Source of the DNA: Phoronis pallida
Lineage: Eukaryota > Phoronida > Phoronidae
NCBI GenBank assembly: GCA_028565715.1
Contig: JAOXYC010223349.1
Coordinates: forward strand, 1 to 10,880
Direction of reading: 5' to 3'
Length of the DNA: 10,880 bases
The translations under genes and the position numbers were made by a program. Shown piece by piece: positions 1-8,800 of the stretch (within the stretch, counting starts at the first letter, position 1; every line of letters starts with the position of its first letter). Below the pieces are notes generated by a model. The model had not been told where the DNA came from, made no database searches, and was given only the letters and a program-made list of their open reading frames with translations.

Positions 1-102
1 TACAAGCCCATAGGCTTATACCAGGGTGTGTATGGTATTTCATAGAAAATATAACAGAACCATGTTGGGACACTCACCGGAAGGAACAATTGCAATACAA
101 AC

Positions 103-210
103 CTGATTTGTAAGAACTTGTTGGGCAGCGATCATGCGTAGTACAGCGTCCTCATCAAAATTGTTATTGTTCTGCTTCAAACATGCAGTATCAGTAAAGG
201 ATTCACGCTC
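103..210 (-). CDS. Internal exon of an unidentified gene, probably same gene as 3009-3239
   Basis: After the acceptor TTATTACAG, one frame is fully open: ERESFTDTACLKQNNNNF, then DEDAVLRMIAAQQVLTNQ. The other two frames stop quickly. Two donors are possible: CAG|GTTTGT at 103 (108 nt, phase 0 at both ends) or the stronger TCCG|GTGAGT at 78 (133 nt, adding VCIAIVPS plus one base). The phase-0 start fits the phase-0 end of the exon at 3009-3239, which would make a 2.8-kb intron. The middle looks helical. I do not recognise the protein, and a missed exon in between is possible. Confidence 0.6.
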
Positions 211-3008
211 CTGTAATAATCACACAATACATGGGGTTATTAGTCAGACAAATAACATTGATAGGGGGACAGGATTCAAGGGTGTGGGGATGCATCTACT
301 GGGTAGGAATTTGTCAAACAAAACTTGGTTTTGAGGGCGGATGGTACCAATGGTACACCAACCGTCAGGACACCTTCTACCTGTTGGCAATAACTAGATT
401 TTTTTCATTAAAATTTGTCCCCTATTTGGGAATCTTTTATCTCCCCAGCAGTATCCTATGAGAACATTTCACCTAAAGAAATGCTGCATCTGGTAATTTT
501 ACCAAATGGAGTAGTGTGGGAACTTAGACCAAGCTGGTCAGGGGATGAGAAGACAAGCAGAAACGGACACTTTAATTAATGGCGTTGAAGTACACAATAG
601 TTGCCAAAAGGGGTACAATTGGTTTAATATTTGAAACTGTTCTATGTTGCGAATATTGCAAACATTTTAATACTGGAAACGTCTTATTTTGACACCATGC
701 CTACAACGTTTATTACTGCCAATGTGACATGAATATTAGATGGAAATATCCATTCACACCATGCCTTTTGCAAATATTATTGTGAACAGTCAACATTAGA
801 TGGAAATGTCCATTGACACCATGCCTTCAACCACAAGACAGTCTTGACCTAGATTTGAGAGATCAACAAGAGCCATGGTAACCTGATATCTAAATGTCCT
901 GCCATGGCATAATGACCAGACATCTTGACTTGATCAACTACTTCAACATATGGGATACAATAAACAAGTTTCCTGTTTAAGTTTCATCCCAGACACTGCA
1001 GCAAGAGCCCTATGATGTTTGAAGTGGAACCAGGGAAGCTTCTCTGAGCAATTTGGAAAAAAGCTTCTTTCAATGGTCAAAATCAACTAGGCCTATACTT
1101 CTATGAGAAAAAGACTGTTCATTTTCTGGCCTCATTTAGGCCTATTATGCAAAATAACTAGAATATCCTGCTTCCCTAATAGATTAAAAGTCAGAGACCT
1201 TATTCTATTCAAATGCTTTGGTTATAGGATATTTCATTTTTTAAAGAGAAAGTCCAAAGATTTTACATAAAAATAAAGATACTCCAAAGTAATTTTTATC
1301 ATTCTTCATTTTTGGACAAACACACTTTTTCAATAGTTCATGGAACAATAGAGCTGCCACCATTTTAGCCATTGAAAAACACTTCATAATAAATAGAGAA
1401 TCTACTAATGAAACACAGGAGCATGTGCATCTGATAACACTAAAGGTGCAGCATGCTAAAAACTCCCAATTCAGAATTAAAGCGACACAACTGCGCCATA
1501 ACAATAACAAAAACTACCTCTTTTCAAACGCGTGAAATTACTTGAAATCGCCAAGAAGTCTCTATTTTTTCATTCGAGAATGATAGAACACACCAAGATG
1601 AGTATTTCAAGCCATAAATTTAAACTCTTAATGCTCTGGATCAAAAACAATGATATACAATGAAACTCGCAGGTGAGTTCCTTTAAAATTTCCAGAATTC
1701 TCCTAGTTATGGGGATAATATCCATCAACAGAGACTACAGTTCCAAGAATAAAATGTGATTTGGCAACCATAAACTATTTATGCTGCATGGTTATCTGTA
1801 CCCAAAAATAGTGTAAGGTTTATCCAAAAAAAGCACACATCATGAAGTGTGAATTTTCAACTATACAAAAACCAAAATCAAAATCAGAAAAACTATTCTA
1901 TTATAAAAATAGGAATGAAAATCAGAGATGAAGATACTGTGCTAATACTTGATACTTTGTATTAATTGAATCAATTTTAGAAAACATCTGAGGAATGATA
2001 CAATACATTGTAACAAATGCAAATATACTTTCCTTAGATGTAAACAAAAATAACAGATTCATATCTGCTGATGCTGTGGTTTTTAACAAGTTGGGCTCAT
2101 TTTCTTTGAGAAGTTGACACAAGTGAAAAGAATTAGTCAAGTGTGTTCCAGCCTACAGCATATTGATGGGTTGTTTATGGCAGACATAATTCTACTGTTT
2201 TGGACTTACATCATTGAAAGCCAAAGTCAAGAATTTTTATTTAGATCATTTTATTAACAAAAGAGAGAATTTATTTTTTCTAATGAAATTGTGATTATAT
2301 AATTTTTTAAAGGATGAAATGACATTGAAATGTTAGAAACATTCACAGTTTTAGAAAGTGTCCTACAGCCAATTATGTTAGGAATTTGACAAAATGTCAT
2401 TAAAAGTCAGACTTCCAGACAAATGATTGTCTGATTAGTTTATTTAGAATTCAGTGGTTACAATCTTTGACCTCTGGGTTACATAACTAAATCATTGTCT
2501 AGTTAGTGAATTTAAACAAGGATTGTTTGTACTACAAACAGTAACACTTTCACTATTTATTCAGGAAGTTTATCATTTCCTTCAAACTATATTCCATCCT
2601 GCTTGGGATTAAACTGAAAACTAATTGACCGTTCCAATTAATTTCTACTGATTAGGCCTGGCTGCTTATTAGATTTGATAAATGATTTTTTTTGAACGGA
2701 TGCAAAAATGGATTACAGCCTGTATAAAATTGACATATTTTTTGTTGAAATTTTTATTTAATAATTCAATACTGTATTGGTTGACTACTGATTTTTTTAT
2801 CTGTGCCTACACCAGAATCTTATGACAACAAAAAGTTTACATGCAGAATTGTTTCCAAATAAGAAACTAAATGTTAATGGATTCAGTGAAAATGATTCAC
2901 TTTTGAAAAATGTCAGTTTGGGCAATGACGCTACATTGAATAGGAAGGGAAAGGGACAAGAATAAAGTACAGCAATCAAATTTTTTTAAAATTATTCTTC
3001 ATTCTTAC
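211..3008 (-). other. Probable large intron of the unidentified gene
   Basis: This AT-rich, CpG-poor sequence lies between two phase-compatible candidate exons. It contains the degenerate tandem repeat at 691-830. Apart from that I see no convincing exon, RNA gene or mobile element on either strand. Short open frames here (for example 1241-1510 and 1922-2140 on the minus strand) have hydrophobic, Phe/Leu-rich translations typical of AT-rich non-coding DNA. Confidence 0.45.
691..830. repeat. Degenerate tandem repeat, about 62-bp period, three partial copies
   Basis: CACCATGCCT recurs at 693-702, 757-766 and 817-826 (spacing 64 and 60). The last two copies share a longer block, ATTAGATGGAAATRTCCATTSACACCATGCCTT, at 734-767 and 796-829 with two differences. 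The block contains an internal ATGGA...TCCAT inverted repeat. The array is too short and degenerate to assign to a known satellite. Confidence 0.75.
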
Positions 3009-3239
3009 TTGATTTGTCCATGGGTCGGGATTGTGAGGAGCTGTCAACAGCTGAGTAGGGTAGGCCTGTTGGTGGTGGTATGGCGCCGGATTCTCTGCGT
3101 AGTTTTGGTACTGTTGTTCAGGCGCAAGTTGATTTGGTGGCGTCAAATTCATATAAACCCAGTTCAGAAGCTGTGACGGCTGGTACACGGACGCGTTACT
3201 GTCCAAAGTACTCAGCGACGTCATATTATTCACGGACAT
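3009..3239 (-). CDS. First coding exon of an unidentified gene (P/Q/Y/N-rich N-terminus)
   Basis: The ATG at 3237-3239 begins MSVNNMTSLSTLDSNASVYQ. The reading continues through PSQLLNWVYMNLTPPNQ and ends PHNPDPWTNQ at a strong donor (CAA|GTAAGA), giving 77 codons with phase 0 at the exon end. An in-frame TGA lies upstream near 3312, so this is the first ATG. Codon use is far less AT-biased than the flanks, and the sequence is rich in Pro, Gln, Tyr, Asn and His, with no signal peptide, membrane segment or known domain. The low-complexity polar composition recalls N-termini of transcription factors or cofactors; this is only an impression. Two CCAAT boxes lie about 110-140 bp upstream. I do not recognise the family. 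Confidence 0.68.
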
Positions 3240-3345
3240 CCTCAAGACACCATTTGTATAACCTCCCCGGAGAATCAACTTTCTTCTCTGAAATCGGACG
3301 GAAGTTCAATTCGGTGTATACATAATAAGAAATACATATGGTGCT

Positions 3346-3383
3346 GCCAATCAAGATTCGTTTCCCGAGTAACGGCCAATCAG
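3346..3383 (-). promoter_or_regulatory. Pair of CCAAT (NF-Y) boxes upstream of the unidentified gene
   Basis: GGCCAATCAG (3374-3383) and GCCAATCAA (3346-3354) are written on the plus strand, so the minus-strand gene has them as inverted Y-boxes (CTGATTGGCC, TTGATTGGC). Their CCAAT cores are 29 bp apart and 108-143 bp upstream of the ATG. The surrounding sequence (3360-3410) is locally CpG-rich (CCCGAG, GCGCGC, GACGGCGC), as in a promoter. I see no convincing TATA box. Confidence 0.55.
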
Positions 3384-3424
3384 CGCGCTTGGTTTCTGAA
3401 GACGGCGCATAAATTATGATGATA

Positions 3425-4140
3425 CGACTTTGAAGTGACCCAGAAGACGCCGGTCGTTATGACAACGGGTGTCTTGAAATATTCCACGCCTGCCAAATCT
3501 GTATGTAAACTAACCGCATCCTAATTTCTCTCAAGGGGTTTGGTGAAAGAGTTGCTGCGCCCTTTATATTGAAATTCAGGAAATCTATTCTATACATTAT
3601 TTTTTAAATAAAACTGTTCTTTGATAAAGATGTCAAATATGTTTCCAACAAATTTTAATGTTTTTGAAATTGTTTTTAATGACAATGTGGACAGTGTCCC
3701 ATGCATAAACAGCTGATTAGTGTTTCAGCGTGTTTACGGACATGTTATGACATTAAAAAAATATTCAGTAAATTATTTGTTTAGTTTTTCAATTGTTTGG
3801 GATTTTTATTGATCATGTTTTTATTGTATTCATTAGAGAAAAAATAGCAATGTTGTTCTTCATTCACTAAATTTCAATGATAACTGAACACAAGAAAAAT
3901 AGTAAAAGTACAAGAGAATTTTTGTTTTATTTGCTTTTGTCTTTTCAACACAACTTTGGCAAGATAATTTGACCCTGTTGTAAAAAATCAACACAATCAC
4001 AAATTTGTATGAAACAAAACTAAACAAACAAACAATGCTTAATTTTTGTGAAATAAAGCATAAAAAATTGATAAATCACAATATTTTTTTACAAAGTTAA
4101 AAGATTTCCATATTTATAGCCACAAAAACCATCAGAACAA
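3425..4140. other. AT-rich intergenic DNA
   Basis: This is the region upstream of the unidentified gene. After a short GC-richer tail (to about 3560) it becomes strongly AT-rich with A and T runs. I see no gene, repeat or structured element. Confidence 0.5.
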
Positions 4141-4362
4141 ATTGCAGTGAAACACTGAAACTTGCTCAAATGCCCATATTTAGAATGTCCATACAACCCT
4201 GCTATACAAATTACCTAAGGGCTTACCTCAATGATTTATTGAAATGCAAGTATTTCAGGATGGGAATGCTCAAATAAATTTTCATTTTTAGAAAAAAATC
4301 TAATTGCAGGTAAACATTTTGTGTGCAATACATAGGGGCCCTATAGCAGGTTTCACTGCAAT
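4141..4362. repeat. Weak inverted repeat, possible decayed MITE
   Basis: ATTGCAGTGAAAC (4141-4153) is the exact reverse complement of GTTTCACTGCAAT (4350-4362). Nested inside, CCTGCTATA (about 4199-4207) matches in inverted order TATAGCAGG (4342-4350). The span is about 222 bp. There is no clear target-site duplication. It is intergenic, between the MTTP 3' end and the unidentified gene. Confidence 0.35.
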
Positions 4363-4877
4363 GTGTTTTAATGATATCCATTGCCATAAATAAGGTTTAT
4401 GCATCTTTAAGAGGTTTTCTTTTTTCTTTTAACTATCTAAAAAAACAAATTTGCTGAAGGTGTTGGAATTCGAGTTTCCAGTATATTCAAAATCAAAAAT
4501 AGAATCAAACTATACCTTCCAGCATATAAAGTTCCAAATGTTTCCACACACTTATTGCTTTTTGGTGGGGCATTTAACAAACATAAAAAAATTCTATCTT
4601 CTAAACAATTCATATACTTGAATTAAAAAGAAATATTTACCAAATCCCACTGCAAATAATACAGTTTCTTAAAAAACTATTTGCATTTGCCAGTTTGCAT
4701 ATAATCATAGCACCAATTATGGTAAATGAACACATTATTTTAAGGATGAAAATTTAAAATGATTAGTTTTGCTTTGTAGCGACTATGAATCTACTTTTAC
4801 TGAAAATAGATTTTGAATAAATTAAATATACACTACTGAATTTTCAGCTTGGACCATTTAGCTATTTTGGAAACCAC
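4363..4877. other. AT-rich intergenic DNA beyond the likely MTTP 3' end
   Basis: I see no open reading frame with coding character, no RNA gene and no clear repeat here. Confidence 0.5.
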
Positions 4878-4894
4878 TTTATTAAAACTTTAAT
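4878..4894 (-). terminator. Candidate MTTP polyadenylation signals
   Basis: On the minus strand ATTAAA (4889-4894) and AATAAA (4878-4883) lie a few bases apart, about 790 nt after the MTTP stop codon. They are the first such hexamers that I find downstream of the stop. This would give a 3' UTR of about 0.8 kb. AT-rich DNA throws up such hexamers by chance, so support is weak. Confidence 0.3.
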
Positions 4895-5678
4895 AAGTCC
4901 CATGTTCACTCTCCAAGGCCTAAAAACACAGTTTGGAATTTTTGGTGGGTCAGGATTGTATTCTTGATGTTATGACCTTTGAGTAGAGCCAAACTAATAA
5001 GAAATCCATCATGTTTTAGTGATTTCATGCCAAACCGCCGATTCCTAGTTCGTGCCTGTGTTTCTGCCGCACGAATAACAATCTGCAGTGTTTGGGATTA
5101 AATCACAAATTTACATGGGATTTTCGAGATGTTAGTCTCAACTCAAAGTTCATAACTTCGTGAAGCCATTTCTGACACAATAGAACTCCAAATTTGGGCT
5201 TCTAAACCTTGGAACAGCCTGAAACTGGTTGTGTTACTTTAACACTAATGCTAATGATTATATTTTACCTTAGTCTCAAAACTAATGTTGAGCTTAAAAA
5301 CAATAAGATTGTTTTCCAGTTTTTCATACAAGCATTTAAGATGGTTTATCAAATTTAACTGACATCCTTACAATCCACAGTGTTTATGACACAAAAATAT
5401 CTTAAATGCTGTTAAGGAGTATATTGAGTATAATTAAATATTAGCATATCAATGTAAATGAATGTTTTAACATTTATAATTTAAAATTTTTCTTTAAAAA
5501 TATAACCCAAATTTACATAAATGCACAGTTGATAAAAATACAGCTGAACGAGCTGATTACATATTATTGAGGCATGACAAATGTGCTATTATATTGAAGT
5601 TCCACAACAAAACTATTGGAAAGACATGTTGACTAGCTCAAATCCAATCCAAATCCTAGATTTCACTTTAAAAATCTT
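4895..5678 (-). other. Probable MTTP 3' UTR, including small CpG-bearing hairpin
   Basis: This stretch is non-coding and follows the stop codon at 5679. It is mostly AT-rich. At 5034-5075 it holds a short CpG-containing patch with a 7-bp hairpin (TTCGTGC 5049-5055 pairing with GCACGAA 5069-5075). No open reading frame is convincing. The 3' UTR reading depends on the unproven polyadenylation site near 4880. Confidence 0.35.
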
Positions 5679-5826
5679 TTAGTCGTCCGTGATGAGTATT
5701 TTGCATTGTTCAGCATTTCTGTAGTTCATACTAAAAGATGTTCCATCAAATTTCTGTGTTCTTTTCTGTTGTGACCTATATCGTTGTTTAAAACCCTTCG
5801 CACCCTCAATTTTTGACACAGATTCG
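5679..5826 (-). CDS. mttp: MTTP terminal exon with stop codon
   Basis: The coding part is 148 nt, following an excellent acceptor (ACATTTTTTCAG|C), and ends in TAA at 5679-5681. It encodes ESVSKIEGAKGFKQRYRSQQ, a basic linker, then FSMNYRNAEQCKILITDD. This matches human ERLSTGRGYVSQKRKE and HQENSEMCKVVF. The protein ends about 6 residues after the CKILI strand, whereas human continues about 12 further, so the C-terminal tail is slightly short. Confidence 0.92.
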
Positions 5827-8800
5827 CTGAAAAAATGTGAATGAGTTTGAATATATTTAAAATAATAAAAAATATACGTAATCCAGGCTTCATCAATAAC
5901 AGAAGAACTTCAACTAGAGAAATGGCTCTTAGAGGTAGTCATGTTGTTGGTCACATGACAAACTGCACCTTAACCCTTCGACAGCCTGAATCCCAACAGA
6001 TAGAAAGTTTGAGTATTTGATTTGTTTTCCTAATTCTTACAAACATTGATGAATTTAACAGCTTATGAGTTGCGCCGCAAACAATGTTGAAAATCACTAG
6101 TGCATTTACCTATATTGGAATGGTGGTTGTTCCATCTGTAGGCACATTTTAAATGGCATTTCATAAAAGTCTACATCAGTTGTGAAGTCTATCTTAGAGG
6201 TAGCTTCCACGTCATATACGACACCAGCATTGAAGTATGGTGAGGCGATCTTAAGGACACTGCTGATAGCTACTGCCCCACTGAAATAATAAGACGAGAC
6301 TTAGTTTGAAAAGCCTACATCTGCTGTGAAGTCTATCTTAGAGGTAGCTTCTACATCATATACAACACCAACGTTGAAGTATAGTGAGGTGATCTTAAGA
6401 ACACTGCTGATAGCTACTGCCCACTGAAATGATAAGATCAGAGTTAGTTTGAAAAGTCTACATCCGTTGTGAAGTCTATCTTAGAGGTATAGTAGCTTCT
6501 AAGTTATATACTACACCAGTGTTGAAGAATGGTGAAGCAATCTTAAGAACACTGCTGATAGCTACTGCCCCACTGAAATAATAAGATCAGAGTTAGTTTT
6601 AAAAGTCTACATCCATTGTGAAGTCTATCTTAGAGGTAGCTTCCACGTCATATACAACACCAGCATTGAAGAATGGTGATGCAATCTTAAAAACACTGCT
6701 AATAGCTACTGCCCCACTGAAATAATAAAATGAGAGTATGGAAAAGTAGTTTAAAATAACAACTCAAGGCTCAACAAATTGTTTCTGTATAAATTGGTTC
6801 TAGAAAAATAAAATAACAGAATGTCCTTCATTGGAATTTTTTAGTGAGCCATTTTACGAGGTTATTGTGGTTGAAATATTGACAAGAAAACAATGTGGTC
6901 AAAACCTACTAAACTAATTTCTTGTCCCATTTTGAGTAAATCTAGCTTCAAATGCCATCATTTTCAGAGTGAAAAATGGAGGGCAGTTGATCAGTTCAGT
7001 CAGATTTTAAGAAGCTGTCATTTGATTTAATATACAAATTTCAATTTAAAAATCTCTTTACATAGGTAATAGCAAGAACTTATCACTGAGAATCTTCAAC
7101 TGCGCCGGCCGCGCTACGCTAAAATTGACGATATTTTTAAAAATACAGCATAACTCTCAGGTTTTTTAGCATCAAATTACAGTTCGACCACTTTTTTAAT
7201 CTATCTGAAAGTTTCATTACAATCGTTGATCGTTAAATTAGTAAATTCGCAATAAATCGATATATCACCTTCGTGTTGGGTCGCGCTTTAACTGTGTACT
7301 AATGAAGCAATTCTTTTCAGCGACACTTGGTGGCGCATTGCCGTCTGGGCCAATCAGATTGCGGTAAAGTCAATGCGCGTCATCTAAGGCCGATTATGAA
7401 AGCTCTAATCTGGGGTAATAGTTCAAGCCCCAGTGATAGATTCTATGTGATAAGTTCTTGGTAATAGCTATAATTCCAGAGAGATCTAAAAACAAACCTG
7501 TTTGTAACAACTGAGTGAGAGTTTCGGCTCCAAAGACTGATGCTAATAGAACCAGAGAGATCAAATGAAACACAACCCTGTACATTGAGTTCTGCAACCA
7601 AACCATTCTGTAGATGTATCCTTTCTATGTGATCATGTAGCAGTAGGTTCCCCTGAAACAGGTAATTTGGTGAAAATGATTAAAACAAAAAATTCTGTTA
7701 CCGGTCTGAAATAACACGTATAAAAGATAAAACTGAATCAAGACTAGAAATCCTGTAATCCGGTAGGACAGCCGAAATCTTGGGATGAAACTTCATGTCA
7801 AAATAGACTTTACAAGTATTTGTTGGATTGGGTTTTCATTCTTTATGAATTTTTTTTTTGTCATTAACGCAGTAACAAAATAACTCTTGGAGAAATAAGG
7901 AATCTTTTTCGTTCTGAAACTGCTAATGGCACAACTCTAACAGCAATTTAAATGGCATAAAATCTCTGTGAAGAATAGATTCCTGTGTTTAAAAAAGACA
8001 CTACTGAACAATGCAAATACAATAGCAAACATCCGACTTAGCTTCACTCTAGCGAAGGAAGATGCGAATGTGCGGTCACTTTTGAAAGTTGTCTGTTTAT
8101 GTGGACAAACTCCGGTGGTTAATAGCTAACTTGTGGAATGATATTCCTTTCATCCACGGATACTTCGCCAAGTTCTTAAACTTCCCGGTGTCGGCCTATA
8201 CACCCATTAGCACAACAGTGGTAGTTGGCTTGAATTGAGGCCCGTGGATTTCACAGAATTTGAAGCCAAATAAAACGCCGAAAAACTTCCCTTCCTTTAA
8301 ATTACACAATCTAGAGGGAGCCACTATTTGTCCACAATTTTCGAAAGTGAATGCCCATTCGTGTCTCCCTTCGCTAGAGTGAAGCTTATTCGGATGTTTG
8401 CTATTGTCTACCCACCTGTAAAACTGATGTTGGTGAGGAGGGTGCACTCCATACAGCAGACATGAGACCACCCTGGCCTTCAAAGAATGTGACTGGGCGT
8501 AGTGATACACCCATAAGGTCAAGTGCTAAGCCTGCTGTGACCTCTTCCTGTTCACTACCATCATCTTCACTGTCTCCTGCCACAGCTTCAAGTCCTCGAG
8601 CAAACAAGCCAAACTGGGATACAAAAGAAATTCAATCAACCATCACAAATATCCCTTTGGAAATATTGATAATTTCTTGCATTTGTAATTACTGTATTAC
8701 AGTAACACAGTGGCGTTTCTGTACAGATTGCAAAACCGGATGCTGCCCCTATAACAACCAATTTCTGTACGTGTTGTGTGTAAATTGATTGGGAGTACAG

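Larger units (their letters stand above)
6171..6747 (-). repeat. Four-copy tandem array of MTTP splice acceptor plus partial exon
   Basis: Four head-to-tail units run, in transcription order, at 6607-6747 (141 bp), 6458-6606 (149), 6315-6457 (143) and 6171-6314 (144). Each holds a few dozen bases of intron, a near-identical acceptor (TTATTATTTCAG, one unit TTATCATTTCAG) and about 110 nt of the penultimate MTTP exon. The acceptor-first exon bases are 6716, 6572, 6423 and 6280. Unit 1 is open for 38 codons, then reads TAA at 6599-6601. Unit 2 has a 5-nt insertion near 6490. Unit 3 has lost one C near 6420, shifting frame at once. Only unit 4 continues into the real exon end. Units differ from each other at many positions, so this is not a simple assembly duplication. 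Confidence 0.93.

Noticed and set aside
134-461. Two overlapping plus-strand open frames
   Set aside because: The first is partly antisense to the candidate exon at 103-210. The second (GGWYQWYTNRQD-like) has no splice signals or recognised match. Both look accidental.
870-940. Possible minus-strand exon reading MSGHYAMAGHLDIR before AG|GTTACC
   Set aside because: No convincing acceptor precedes it, and the frame is closed by an upstream stop and by a stop soon after.
1241-2140. Minus-strand open frames of 72-89 codons
   Set aside because: Phe/Leu/Ile/Lys-rich translations of AT-rich DNA, without splice signals, homology or codon bias.
3080-3325. Plus-strand open frame over the first exon of the unidentified gene
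   Set aside because: It is antisense to the minus-strand exon, which has the better start, splice donor, composition and promoter motifs.
5030-5240. Possible coding or RNA gene in a CpG-bearing patch after the MTTP stop
   Set aside because: There is no open frame with coding character, and only a 7-bp hairpin; left as part of the probable 3' UTR.
6171-6747. Idea that the repeated units are four mutually exclusive alternative exons
   Set aside because: Units 1-3 have no donor and contain a stop or frameshift, so they cannot be spliced as exchangeable internal exons.
6171-6747. Idea that the array is a CRISPR-like or satellite repeat
   Set aside because: The repeated sequence is a recognisable piece of an MTTP exon plus its acceptor, with no spacers.
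8196-8522. Minus-strand open frame of about 108 codons
   Set aside because: It overlaps the MTTP exon in another frame and continues through the hairpin element; it is a chance opening.
8462-8788. Plus-strand open frame of about 108 codons
   Set aside because: It is antisense to the MTTP exon at 8416-8613 and runs on into the fold-back element; it has no family resemblance.
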